From NCBI GenBank assembly GCA_023422485.1, contig JAGTAM010000429.1, positions 1-10,427 on the forward strand: a DNA stretch of 10,427 nucleotides. The letters are read 5' to 3'. Under the pieces are notes generated by a model. The model was given only the letters and a program-made list of their open reading frames with translations. It had not been told where the DNA came from and made no database searches. Each line of letters starts with the position of its first letter. Within the stretch, counting starts at the first letter, position 1. Origin of the DNA: Pseudomonadota bacterium (lineage in GTDB: Bacteria; Pseudomonadota; Alphaproteobacteria; Rhizobiales; Beijerinckiaceae). Below, in pieces: positions 1-6,637 of the stretch. Both the position numbers and the translations under genes were made by a program.

Positions 1-941
1 GAGGCAATGCCGACGCCGAGCAAGGGCGAGAGCAGTTCGTAGGCCTGCTCGATCTCCTCGACTTCGGTGCGCCCGCTCGCGTGGAACACGGACGCGGCCA
101 TGATCAGGATCGCGGCGTTGACGAACAAAGCGAGCATCAGCGCCACGGTCGAGTCGGTGACGGCGAAGCGCAGGGCCTCGCGCCGGCCCGATTCCGTGCG
201 CGGATAGGCCCGCGTCTGCACGATCGAGGAGTGGAGGTAGAGGTTGTGCGGCATCACGGTGGCGCCGATGATGCCGATGGCGATGTAGAGCGCGGCCGGG
301 TTGGTCACGATCTCCTTCGACGGCACGAAGCCGCCGAGCACCGCCTGGACTGGCGGCGCGGCCATCGCGATCTGAAGGCCGAAGCAGACGAAGATGATCG
401 TCAGAAGGCCGATCACAAAGGCTTCGAGCGCTCGAAAGCCCCGGCGCAGCAGCAGCAGCACCACGAAGACGTCGAGCGCGGTGATGATCGCGCCGAGCGT
501 CAGGGGAATGCCGAACAACAGCTTGAGGGCGATCGCCGTGCCGATCACCTCGGCGAGGTCGCAGGCGATGATCGCCGCCTCGCAGATCAGCCAAAGGGCG
601 ATGGAAACGGGCCGCGAGGTTCGCTCGCGGCAGGCCTGGGCGAGGTCGAGGCCTGTGGCGATGCCGAGCCGCGCGGCCAGCGCCTGCAGCACGATCGCCA
701 TCAGGTTCGAGAGCAGGATGACGGAGAGCAGCGTGTAGCCGAACTGGGCGCCGCCGGCGATGTCGGTGGCCCAGTTGCCCGGATCCATGTAGCCGACCGA
801 GACCATGTAGCCCGGCCCGAGGAAGGCGAAGAGCCGCCACAGCCAGGAACCGCCCGCCCGCACCGGCACGCTGCCGTTGAGCGCGCCGAGGCTCGGCTCC
901 GCAGAGGTCTGTCCGGGCGGGGCCGGCCGAACCTGATCCAT
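1..941 (-). CDS. mntH: Nramp-family divalent metal (manganese) transporter MntH, C-terminus beyond window
   Basis: Proton-coupled importer of Mn2+ (and some Fe2+) in the inner membrane. About 313 residues are visible of a family length near 450; the C-terminus lies left of base 1. From the chosen ATG, the metal-binding DPGN motif of TM1 is at residues 53-56 and the TM6 motif A-T-V-M-P-H-N is at 227-233, so both halves of the Nramp metal site are intact. Between and after them are the expected hydrophobic helices and the loop motif LYLHSS. The start at 941 is preferred because GGAAG lies five bases upstream; an in-frame ATG at 953 (four residues longer) has no such site. The gene is divergent from mntR with a MntR-type palindrome between them, which supports Mn rather than generic metal transport. 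Family assignment is very secure; the exact start is less so. Confidence 0.93.
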   Translation of the reverse strand, partial: MDQVRPAPPGQTSAEPSLGALNGSVPVRAGGSWLWRLFAFLGPGYMVSVGYMDPGNWATDIAGGAQFGYTLLSVILLSNLMAIVLQALAARLGIATGLDLAQACRERTSRPVSIALWLICEAAIIACDLAEVIGTAIALKLLFGIPLTLGAIITALDVFVVLLLLRRGFRALEAFVIGLLTIIFVCFGLQIAMAAPPVQAVLGGFVPSKEIVTNPAALYIAIGIIGATVMPHNLYLHSSIVQTRAYPRTESGRREALRFAVTDSTVALMLALFVNAAILIMAASVFHASGRTEVEEIEQAYELLSPLLGVGIA

Positions 942-1066
942 CACCGCTTCCATTCGAAATCGAGGCGCTCGGTTTCCCTGCCCCACTCGGTCGCTCCGAC
1001 GGGAGGGCGGACGACCGGTACGGGAGGGGCGGCCGCCCCATCCGCGCCGATCGGATGAGAGGGCCA

Positions 1067-1082
1067 TATAGCTTCAGCTATA
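1067..1082. promoter_or_regulatory. Probable MntR operator (MntR box)
   Basis: The sequence is TATAGCTTCAGCTATA, a palindrome with perfect 7-base arms and a 2-base centre. Written as ATAGC-N4-GCTAT it has exactly the half-sites and spacing of the enterobacterial MntR box. It sits 126 bases upstream of the mntH start in the mntH-mntR intergenic region. Two copies of AAGCTGTG follow at 1083-1090 and 1094-1101, one helical turn apart, and could be secondary contacts. The match is seen in the sequence; binding by the neighbouring MntR is inferred. Confidence 0.7.
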
Positions 1083-1106
1083 AAGCTGTGCCGAAGCTGT
1101 GATCAA
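1077..1106 (-). promoter_or_regulatory. Candidate mntH promoter overlapping the MntR box
   Basis: On the minus strand TTGATC (1101-1106) serves as a possible -35 and TATAGC (1077-1082) as a possible -10, 18 bases apart. An alternative -10, TTTATA, covers 1079-1084 with 16-base spacing. The -10 lies inside the MntR-type palindrome, so a bound repressor would directly block RNA polymerase. This would leave an mntH leader of about 130 bases. Assignment is by eye only. Confidence 0.4.
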
Positions 1107-1298
1107 GAGCTGCCGAGACCGGGTTCCCGGCCACGGGGCGCATCGGTTAAACAGGTCGGCACGAACGACCGATGACACCCGGCGGATCGGCGCCCGCGCC
1201 GGAGCGGGCCCGCGCGCCGCGTGTTTCGTGAGCGACATTGATCATGTGAGGCGCAGGCCGGTCGGCCCGCGCCCGGGAACGGAGGAGCCCGCCGCCTC

Positions 1299-1799
1299 AT
1301 GCAGGACGCAGCGCGAGAGATGGGGCGAGAGATGGGGCAGGAGCCGGCACCGGAAGCGCACCGCGCGAGCACGGACGCGCCGCTCGTCGACGCCGAAGTC
1401 CATGTCGAGAGCTTCCGTCAGGCCCGCGAGGCGCGCCGTCTCGAGCTCGTGGAGGATTATGTCGAGCTGATCGCCGACCTGATCGGCGATGGCGGCGAGG
1501 CGCGGCAGGTCGATATCGCCGCCCGCCTCGGTGTGGCCCAGCCGACGGTCGCCAAGATGCTCAAGCGCCTCGCCGAGGACGGTCTCGTGCAGCAACGGCC
1601 CTATCGCGGCGTGTTCCTCACCGCGGCGGGGCAGGCGCTGGCCGAGCAGTCGCGGGAGCGCCACCGCATCGTCGAGCGCTTCCTGCGCGCCGTGGGCGTC
1701 AGCGCCGAGACGGCGCGGCGCGACGCCGAAGGCATCGAGCACCATGTCAGCGCCGAGACGCTGGAGGCGTTCCGCCGCTTCGCCGACGCGAATTCGTAA
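1299..1799 (+). CDS. mntR: Manganese-responsive transcriptional regulator MntR (DtxR family)
   Basis: Cytoplasmic 166-residue repressor that senses Mn2+ and represses manganese uptake genes. A poorly conserved N-terminal tail (1-45) precedes a winged helix-turn-helix (about 50-108; recognition segment near VAQPTVAKMLKRL) and a helical dimerisation and metal-binding region to residue 166. Compared from memory with Bacillus subtilis MntR, the metal ligands D8, E11, H77, E99, E102 and H103 correspond here to D53, E56, H122, E144, E147 and H148, within EDYVELI, RHRIVERF and EGIEHHVS. The site is therefore complete. There is no SH3-like C-terminal domain, as is usual for MntR rather than DtxR/IdeR. 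GGAGGAG at 1281-1287 is the likely ribosome site; in-frame ATGs at 1320 and 1332 are alternative starts that would remove only the tail. It is divergent from mntH with a MntR box between. Confidence 0.93.
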   Translation: MQDAAREMGREMGQEPAPEAHRASTDAPLVDAEVHVESFRQAREARRLELVEDYVELIADLIGDGGEARQVDIAARLGVAQPTVAKMLKRLAEDGLVQQRPYRGVFLTAAGQALAEQSRERHRIVERFLRAVGVSAETARRDAEGIEHHVSAETLEAFRRFADANS

Positions 1800-1842
1800 T
1801 CTGCGATCCTGACCGTAGGCGCGTTCCGAGGACCCGACACCG

Positions 1843-2151
1843 ATGGACCAGACCCAGCAACTCGCCGCCCTCGCCGCGGTCAGCGCACGGCACGATGTGG
1901 CGGTGACGAACCTCGCCGAGGGGCTCGCCGAGCTCGGCGCCAAGCAGGTGGCCCACCAGATGGCGGTGGGCTTCCTGGCGAGCGTGCTGCGCTCGATCGA
2001 TTCCGACCATTACGACGAGCGCCTCGAGGGCTACCTCGCCATGCTGCGCGACGTGCTGTTCCGCGACGACCCGGACGCGGCGCTCGCCAAGACCGTTCTG
2101 GAGACGATCGAGCGCTCCCTGCGTCCCTCGCAGGATGAGAGCGAGGTCTGA
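1843..2151 (+). CDS. Hypothetical small helical protein, probably co-transcribed with mntR
   Basis: I do not recognise this 102-residue protein. It is soluble, acidic and predicted to be mostly helical, with alanine/leucine-rich helices at about 1-50 and an ERLEGYLAMLRD-type helix near 60-72. No signal peptide, membrane segment or cysteine is present. CGAGGA about ten bases before the ATG is an acceptable ribosome site. It starts 43 bases after the mntR stop with no terminator-like hairpin between, so the two are probably one transcript. A role in manganese physiology would be guilt by association only. Strong third-position GC bias and the absence of stops support real coding. Confidence 0.75.
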   Translation: MDQTQQLAALAAVSARHDVAVTNLAEGLAELGAKQVAHQMAVGFLASVLRSIDSDHYDERLEGYLAMLRDVLFRDDPDAALAKTVLETIERSLRPSQDESEV

Positions 2152-2166
2152 AGGCGTCCCGTCCTC

Positions 2167-2211
2167 GGTGCGGCTGCAAGCAAATGTGAGCGCGCCCGGT
2201 GACGCCGCACC
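2167..2211 (+). repeat. Inverted repeat between two small genes
   Basis: GGTGCGGC (2167-2174) and GCCGCACC (2204-2211) are perfect 8-base inverted repeats around a 29-base loop, starting 15 bases after the stop of the preceding gene. No T-run follows, so it may be a weak factor-dependent stop, a 3'-end-stabilising hairpin, or a chance pairing in GC-rich DNA. Confidence 0.3.
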
Positions 2212-2246
2212 TTGGTCGAGGCCGGCGGTCGTGGCACGATGTGCGG

Positions 2247-2450
2247 ATGGCTGAGCGGACCGACCATCCCTACTCCATCGATGTGCGACCGTGCTGGCGG
2301 CGTCCGGGCCGCTTCGTCTGCTCCATCCTCGAGAAGGGAGCGCCGCGGCGCTACGGCCCGCAGCACTACGCGACCTTCGACGAGGCCCGCCGCGCCGCCC
2401 AGGCGCGGCTGCGCCAGCTCGTCTTCGAGTGGCAGCTCGTCGGCTCCTGA
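2247..2450 (+). CDS. Hypothetical small protein with HPYSIDVRPC motif
   Basis: A 67-residue basic protein from the chosen ATG (MAERTDHPYSIDVRPC). It has a central beta-like stretch and a C-terminal helix rich in Arg/Ala (EARRAAQARLRQL). It resembles short uncharacterised proteins that I associate with Methylobacterium-type genomes, but I can name no domain. The reading frame is open further upstream to a GTG at 2199. The ATG at 2247 is chosen because the protein-like composition begins there; no strong Shine-Dalgarno sequence is visible for either start. It ends in a hairpin region shared with the convergent next gene. Function unknown. Confidence 0.6.
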   Translation: MAERTDHPYSIDVRPCWRRPGRFVCSILEKGAPRRYGPQHYATFDEARRAAQARLRQLVFEWQLVGS

Positions 2451-2458
2451 AGCCCTCC

Positions 2459-2496
2459 GATCCGGAGTAGGCCGGGCTGCCCTGCGCCGCCGGATC
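2459..2496. terminator. Hairpin between convergent genes, possible bidirectional terminator
   Basis: GATCCGG (2459-2465) pairs perfectly with CCGGATC (2490-2496). Inside, GGC/GCC and GGG/CCC can stack to give a long, nearly continuous stem. It lies exactly between the stop of the plus-strand gene ending at 2450 and the stop of the minus-strand gene ending at 2495, where a shared terminator would be expected. No T-run flanks it on either side, so intrinsic termination is uncertain. Confidence 0.45.
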
Positions 2497-2707
2497 AGAT
2501 CTGTTCGGCGTCGGCGGTCTGGGCGTATTGAACCAGGGCGGCCATCTGCGCCGGCGCGCGGAACACCCGTCCGTCATTGGTCTCCACGTAGACGTCCGAC
2601 GCACCCATGCTCGCGAAGGTCATGGCCCGCTCGGCCGCCCTCGCTCCGAGTGCGTGCGGCTCCGTCGAGGGGCCGGAAGGCGCGGTCCAATGAACGGTAT
2701 AGCGCAT
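2495..2707 (-). CDS. Hypothetical 70-residue protein (MRYTVHW...)
   Basis: Small soluble protein of unknown function, beginning MRYTVHWTAPSGP and ending in an acidic tail (TADAEQI). The pattern is an initial beta strand, an Ala-rich helix around LGARAAERAM, then a beta hairpin (DVYVETNDGRVF) and a helix. This suggests a compact alpha/beta fold. The ATG at 2707 is preferred because AGGAAG lies five bases upstream; the frame remains open to 2755 but that extension lacks a ribosome site. It is convergent with the previous gene. No recognised domain. Confidence 0.7.
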   Translation of the reverse strand: MRYTVHWTAPSGPSTEPHALGARAAERAMTFASMGASDVYVETNDGRVFRAPAQMAALVQYAQTADAEQI

Positions 2708-2783
2708 GGTGTCTTCCTGTTCGGGATGTCCGAGCGTCAGGGCGGCCGGACGCATAGATCGATGCGGCGAAGCCGATGCCGGA

Positions 2784-2800
2784 AGGCCGCTGAGCGGCCT
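2784..2800. repeat. Near-perfect palindrome upstream of the gene at 2495-2707
   Basis: AGGCCGCTGAGCGGCCT has 8-base arms around a single central G. It lies about 77 bases upstream of the minus-strand gene start and 150 bases upstream of the plus-strand gene at 2953. That places it in a divergent promoter region, where a dimeric regulator site is possible. A chance GC-rich palindrome cannot be excluded. Confidence 0.35.
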
Positions 2801-2952
2801 ACCTTGCGCGTGATGCCCCTCCGTCGAGGGGACATGCGCCCGGCTCCGGAGCGATCACATCTGCATCATAATGCTGAACATGCGGCTCCTTCAAGCTTCG
2901 CCCGGCGTTCTACCGGTTTGGAGCGTTTTTGCTCGGCGAATGGGAGAGTGAC

Positions 2953-3144
2953 ATGAGGAAGCCTGAGAAGCCGGGCACGGAGGCCGGCAGGACGCACAAG
3001 GGCGGCGCGCTCGGCAACATCGACGAGCAGACCGGGCATCCCGGCAAGGGCACGCCGGGGGCGACGATCAAGTCCGAAGACAATCCTGACCCTTCGAGGG
3101 ATCCCAAGCCGGAGAGTCCGGAGGACCGGAAGCCGAAACGCTGA
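2953..3144 (+). CDS. Small hydrophilic, probably disordered protein
   Basis: A 63-residue protein made almost entirely of charged, Gly and Pro residues (MRKPEKPGTEAGRTHKGG at the start; a Pro/Glu/Asp/Lys-rich C-terminus ending RKPKR). It has no hydrophobic core, signal peptide or cysteine, so it is probably intrinsically disordered. Such composition is often seen in small stress-associated proteins, but I recognise no named family. GGGAGAG just before the ATG decides the start at 2953; an upstream in-frame start at 2929 has no such site. It is monocistronic, with no obvious terminator after it. Confidence 0.6.
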   Translation: MRKPEKPGTEAGRTHKGGALGNIDEQTGHPGKGTPGATIKSEDNPDPSRDPKPESPEDRKPKR

Positions 3145-3552
3145 TCGCCCGGCCTCCGTCTCCCTCGTCTTCGCTCTGCCGCCGCTTCGATCCGCCGGTT
3201 CGCCGCCGGCCGCCCGTCATCCGAGGCACGTTCGGCGGCTTGCACGGATCGCCGCCGGTCCCCGCGACCGGCCGGAGCAGCCCATGCCCACCTCATCGCC
3301 GATCCGGCATCAACGAGGCTGGTCGCATGACCCCGCCACGGCTACTCGAAAGCGGCGTTTGCCTCGCCGCTTCTGACGCCCGACTCGTCTTCACAGATCC
3401 GCTCAGGGCGTGAGTTATAGGCGTTATGGCGCTCTGCTCTTAAGGCTCTCTGCCCAGCGACAGCCATACCACGGGACCGGATGGACTTCGGGCGCTTCGT
3501 CTCAGATTAAGATGCCGATGGGCCTGGCAATCAGATGGTCTGTTTTTGATAG
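3145..3552. other. Gene-free stretch between small plus-strand gene and TAXI unit
   Basis: About 400 bases in which I see no convincing gene, RNA gene or terminator. Open frames here lack ribosome sites and have low-complexity Arg/Pro/Ser translations typical of GC-rich shadow frames. The part after about 3400 is somewhat less GC-rich and might contain decayed sequence, but no transposase motif or terminal inverted repeat could be identified. Confidence 0.45.
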
Positions 3553-4656
3553 TCACCGCGCTTGCCGCCACTTCAGATAGGCTTGATAGATCTCTTCCTT
3601 TCCGGCCGGTCGCTCGGGCTGTGACTGGAAGAACCGGTCCAGATCCGGTTGTGCACCGGCCTCCTGCTCCTTGTGGCGGTCGAGCCACTCCTGCGCCGGC
3701 CGGAAGCGCCTCCAGCCCTTCACCGAGGCCGCGAAGTTGACCTCCCGCCATTTCGGATGCCGTTGCGGAGCCAGAAATTTGTCGAACTGGCCGAAGAAGG
3801 CTTCGACGAAGCGGACGAGCTTCTCATAGCGCGCTGATCCCTTCGGGCTGTTGTAGACCCCGAGGACCGTGCCAACCGCGACGGTCTCCACCGCCGTTTC
3901 TCCTACGAATTTCGGATAATCGGTCCGCGTCAGGGTTGCGGGGACATAGGCTTCGTTCATCGTGTCCGGATAGGGCACCGTGACGAAGTGGAAGCGTTCG
4001 CCCGGATCGAAGCTTGCAATGAAAGCCACCGGCTTAGCCGCCACTGACACGACAGCCTCGATCTCGCCGTTGCGCAGCATCTCGAGGGCGGTGGGCTGAT
4101 CGACGTTGATCCCCTCCACAGTGACGCCGAGCTCACGGAACATGGCCCGGCCGCTGTAGTCGGTGCCGCTGCCTTTGACATCGAAGCTGATGCGCTTGCC
4201 GGCGAGATCGCTGATTGTCCGGACCGAATTCGGCGCGATGATATGCAGCTCGTCGTCGAACAGCTTAGTAATGTAGTGGATTTGCTGCTCAATGTTCTTC
4301 AGGCGCTTGTCCTGCCGCAGTTGGTCCAGTGTATCGGTGCGAACGAAACCCAGGTCAACGCCCTTCAGGAACCGGATGTCGTAGGCGTTCTCGCCCGCTC
4401 CCTTGCCGAGGATCGGCAAAATCCGAAGCTTATCGCCGTCATCCAGCACGAAGGCCAACTCGGCGCCGACGCGAAAGTAAGTTCCGCCGGGCGTGCCGGT
4501 CACCACCGTGACCGTGTTGGCATTCATGCGTTCGCCGAGGGCCACTTCCGTTGCAGGGCCGGCATCGGCCCGTGCGGTGTCTGGAGCGCCCGCGACAGGG
4601 TCGTTTGTCAGCAAGGCGATCCCGAGAAGGGCAGCGAACAGGGCAAGCCTCGACAT
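3553..4656 (-). CDS. TAXI-family TRAP transporter solute-binding protein
   Basis: Periplasmic binding protein of the TAXI family, which in complete systems delivers substrates to a fused TRAP permease. The 367-residue product has a hydrophobic N-terminus with probable signal peptidase I cleavage after VAGA (about residue 24). It then has the family hallmark TGTPGGTYFRVG at about 53-64, and later segments DLAGKRISFDVKGSGT and MLRNGEIEAVVSVAAKP that follow the usual binding-protein lobes. It has a longer charged C-terminal tail than the family typically shows. GAGGGA seven bases before the ATG supports the start. It lies 45 bases downstream of another exported-protein gene on the same strand, so the two probably form an operon. 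No TRAP membrane subunit is adjacent on the downstream side within the window. Substrate unknown. Confidence 0.9.
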   Translation of the reverse strand: MSRLALFAALLGIALLTNDPVAGAPDTARADAGPATEVALGERMNANTVTVVTGTPGGTYFRVGAELAFVLDDGDKLRILPILGKGAGENAYDIRFLKGVDLGFVRTDTLDQLRQDKRLKNIEQQIHYITKLFDDELHIIAPNSVRTISDLAGKRISFDVKGSGTDYSGRAMFRELGVTVEGINVDQPTALEMLRNGEIEAVVSVAAKPVAFIASFDPGERFHFVTVPYPDTMNEAYVPATLTRTDYPKFVGETAVETVAVGTVLGVYNSPKGSARYEKLVRFVEAFFGQFDKFLAPQRHPKWREVNFAASVKGWRRFRPAQEWLDRHKEQEAGAQPDLDRFFQSQPERPAGKEEIYQAYLKWRQAR

Positions 4657-4701
4657 GTGCGTGTCCCTCGATGATCGTCGAACCTACTTCAAGGCGTGCC
4701 G

Positions 4702-5766
4702 TCAGCGGCCCGTCGCGGCGAGCAGACGCTCATCCGTCTGGTTCTCACCCGCAGCCTTTGCGTACAGGCTTCTGGCGAGATCCGGATCGGCCCGCAGCCC
4801 ACGCACGTTCCAGCGCCGCAGCATGTCCAGATCCCAGGTCTGTGCTAGGAGGAAGGTTGCGTTCGGTGCGTTGCGCGCCTGTGCACGCACCAGCAGAAGG
4901 CGGGCGCCGCTGATATCGCCGAGCCGTATCAGGCCCCTGGCTCGCTCCACCAGCGGGTCCACCCGGAGCGTCGGTCGTGCGGTCTCCACTGGATGTGTGA
5001 GCCGCGCAGCCTCGCCGACAGCGGCCTGCCTTCTCTCCGTGACATTGGGCAAATCCGGGCGGTCGATCCCCCCTGTGTTCGTGAGGGGTGTGCCACGGGC
5101 CGACGGCACGACGACGCCCTCGGCCGTGGTCGATGCATCGGGTGCCGCAGCACTGGCGATGACCTGAGTGGTCGACAATGTTCCGTGAATTGCGGCTGCA
5201 GGCTTCTCGGGGCTGGGCGGTTCGTCGCCGGCGGCAAGGGTACGATCAGGATCGTGGGGGCGGAAACTGACGTTGAGAAGGCTCGTCGCGACATCGACCT
5301 GCTTTCCGGACCCCGCAGCCCAGACCGCGGCTACGGCAAGCGTGAAGCGGCTTTCGCGCTCGTCGGTCTGCATGATCTTGATGTTCGAGAGATCCCACGC
5401 TCTGATGTCTATGTCCTTTTTGTCGTCTGACGGCGAGAAAGTGTTGGTTGAATCGCTGATCGTCACGCCTCGGGGCAGGCCCAGCAGGAGAATGGATTCG
5501 ATCGTAACGCTGCCTGTGCGGACAAGCTTTATTTCCAGCGGAAGAGGGGCGCCAAGCTTTCCGGAGACATCGTGTGTCGCAAGGAAGAGATCTGATATTT
5601 TGCCCTGCTCGGGGGCCGGGTCGCTTCTGCTGCCGGGCGCTGCGGCACCGGCAGGAGGCTGGCTGTCCGCTACTTGTGCAGATGCTGGTACTGAAAAGCA
5701 GACTATCGAAACGAGCGCTGCCATAGCCGGCATGTAACCGGTCATATTCTTGCGATGCGGCTCCAT
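4702..5766 (-). CDS. Exported protein with C-terminal Sel1/TPR-like segment, partner of TAXI gene
   Basis: A 354-residue protein of unknown function. After a short basic start, residues 8-30 form a signal peptide ending PASA before Gln31. A Pro/Ala-rich linker follows. A middle beta-rich region (about 55-165) begins with LFLATHDVSGKLGAPLPLEI and includes a Gly/Leu segment reading LLLGLPRGVTISD. A long disordered stretch comes next. The C-terminal 80 residues (GLIRLGDISGARLLLVRAQ, then a Leu/Ala helix, then DPDLARSLYAKAAG) look like a Sel1/TPR-type helical repeat. The ATG at 5766 is chosen because AAGGA lies nine bases upstream; the frame could also open at a TTG at 5775, which lies too close to that site. 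The promoter immediately upstream and the 45-base gap to the TAXI gene suggest one transcript. Likely periplasmic; the beta region and linker match no family I can name. Confidence 0.85.
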   Translation of the reverse strand: MEPHRKNMTGYMPAMAALVSIVCFSVPASAQVADSQPPAGAAAPGSRSDPAPEQGKISDLFLATHDVSGKLGAPLPLEIKLVRTGSVTIESILLLGLPRGVTISDSTNTFSPSDDKKDIDIRAWDLSNIKIMQTDERESRFTLAVAAVWAAGSGKQVDVATSLLNVSFRPHDPDRTLAAGDEPPSPEKPAAAIHGTLSTTQVIASAAAPDASTTAEGVVVPSARGTPLTNTGGIDRPDLPNVTERRQAAVGEAARLTHPVETARPTLRVDPLVERARGLIRLGDISGARLLLVRAQARNAPNATFLLAQTWDLDMLRRWNVRGLRADPDLARSLYAKAAGENQTDERLLAATGR

Positions 5767-5809
5767 CGGATGCAATCCTTGTCAGGCGCGTTCCGCTAGA
5801 ATGTTTCAT

Positions 5810-5838
5810 CGAATACAGTGCTGTGCGCTTTAGGTCAA
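5810..5838 (-). promoter_or_regulatory. Candidate promoter of the two-gene TAXI unit, with palindrome over the -35
   Basis: On the minus strand TTGACC (5833-5838) and TATTCG (5810-5815) are separated by exactly 17 bases, giving a leader of roughly 37 bases before the ATG at 5766. The -35 sits in the perfect 10-base palindrome GTCAATTGAC (5834-5843). That palindrome is flanked on both sides by the direct repeat CTAAAG (minus-strand reading). This arrangement suggests a regulator-controlled promoter. The -10 is a weak match, so confidence is moderate. Confidence 0.5.
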
Positions 5839-5843
5839 TTGAC

Positions 5844-6385
5844 TTTAGTTAGTAATCGCCTCGGAGTGTGGGCAGTTGTGTCTAGTACTTTCGTACTTCG
5901 AGCGATGTCGATGCAGGGCTTTGTGATGCCACTGGAGTCGAGTCTGGTTGCCTTCGATGGTGCTCGTCCTTCTGCCACTGCGCACCGTTGCGCCCGTCGA
6001 GCGCAATCGAGCAGGCTTTCGCGATGAACCGGTCCCGTCCGTCTCGGCCGCGGCGGGGTTTTTCCGTCCATCGATCCACATCGAAGCGTCCCGCCCGAAC
6101 TACCCCGGAAGATCCACATGGGCTCGGGTTCGGCGGCCTGGATCGACCAGGCGTCTCGTCATACCGATCGGATGCTTGTCCCCCCAGGTGGGCCCATCGG
6201 TTGGGCACATTCCCGCGCGCCCGGCTCAGCCGCGGCGGCGCTTTTCGTTTCTGGCGTCAGGCTGTCGGGCTTGCCCGGAGTCGCCTCCCCGGCTACTCAG
6301 ATCCAGGGCTTCTGTGGGGGTTTCCGTAGAGCAATCTGTTGCTGAAGCCCAAAGGCAAGTCCAAGTATCTGACCAGAAACGGTTA
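5844..6385. other. Gene-free stretch upstream of the tRNA
   Basis: More than 500 bases without a convincing gene: the open frames have Arg/Ser/Pro-rich shadow-like translations and no ribosome sites. Small structures seen are AGTAC/GTACT around a four-base loop at 5884-5897 and an interrupted GC-rich stem at 6216-6242 followed by TTTT. The latter could be a weak plus-strand terminator, although no gene precedes it. TATCTG at 6366-6371 is a possible tRNA -10 but no well-spaced -35 was found. Confidence 0.45.
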
Positions 6386-6461
6386 GGGCCTGTAGCTCAA
6401 TGGTTAGAGCCGACCGCTCATAACGGTCTGGTTGTCGGTTCAAGTCCGGCCAGGCCTACCA
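6386..6461 (+). tRNA. tRNA with CAU anticodon, most likely tRNA-Ile2
   Basis: A complete 76-base cloverleaf with encoded CCA. The acceptor strand GGGCCTG pairs with CAGGCCT (one G-U at the first pair). The D stem is GCTC/GAGC, the anticodon stem is GACCG/CGGTC around loop CTCATAA, and the T arm is GTCGG-TTCAAGT-CCGGC. The anticodon CAT is at 6419-6421. The acceptor lacks the unpaired first position typical of initiator tRNA and the stem lacks its three G-C pairs. It also differs from the alphaproteobacterial elongator Met sequence as I remember it. It is therefore best read as tRNA-Ile2, whose C34 is converted to lysidine by TilS so that it reads AUA. Existence as a tRNA is near certain; Ile2 versus elongator Met is less so. 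Confidence 0.93.
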
Positions 6462-6501
6462 ACAAAATCAACCACTTAATCGAAAATTACGGTCTGCGCC
6501 G

Positions 6502-6584
6502 AGGTTCGTTGAACCTGACGCGCTCTCCGTTCGGGTTCACTCTGCTTGGGTTTACCGAACCCGACGGCCCCCGCTCTGTCGGGG
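6502..6584. repeat. Cluster of three inverted repeats just after the tRNA
   Basis: Three perfect hairpins lie within 83 bases: AGGTTC-GTT-GAACCT (6502-6516); TCGGGTTC with GAACCCGA (6531-6538 and 6557-6564, 18-base loop); and CCCCG-CTCTGT-CGGGG (6569-6584). The first two share a GGTTC/GAACC core. None has a following T-run. They may process or terminate the tRNA transcript, or be a REP-like element; their function is not determined. Confidence 0.4.
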
Positions 6585-6637
6585 AGGGCTTGGGCCATGA
6601 CGGCGCCTGCCGCCGCGCTCCATCGTCGCCGATCAGG

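Noticed and set aside
81..1058. Long plus-strand open frame of about 325 codons over mntH
   Set aside because: It is a shadow of the minus-strand Nramp gene: the translation is Arg/Gly/Asp/His-rich low complexity, whereas the opposite strand gives clear transmembrane helices and DPGN and MPHN motifs.
1747..2604. Minus-strand open frame of 285 codons
   Set aside because: It overlaps three better-supported small genes and the convergent hairpin, and its translation is Arg/Ser/Pro-rich with no family resemblance.
3400..3552. Possible insertion-sequence remnant
   Set aside because: The slightly different base composition suggested one, but I found no transposase motif in any frame and no terminal inverted repeat or target duplication.
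6216..6246. GC-rich interrupted stem followed by TTTT upstream of the tRNA
   Set aside because: The stem needs bulges and a mismatch, and no gene on the plus strand precedes it, so a chance GC-rich pairing is more likely than a true terminator.
6339..6371. tRNA promoter TTGCTG ... TATCTG
   Set aside because: The spacing is 21 bases and the -10 is poor; not convincing enough to annotate.
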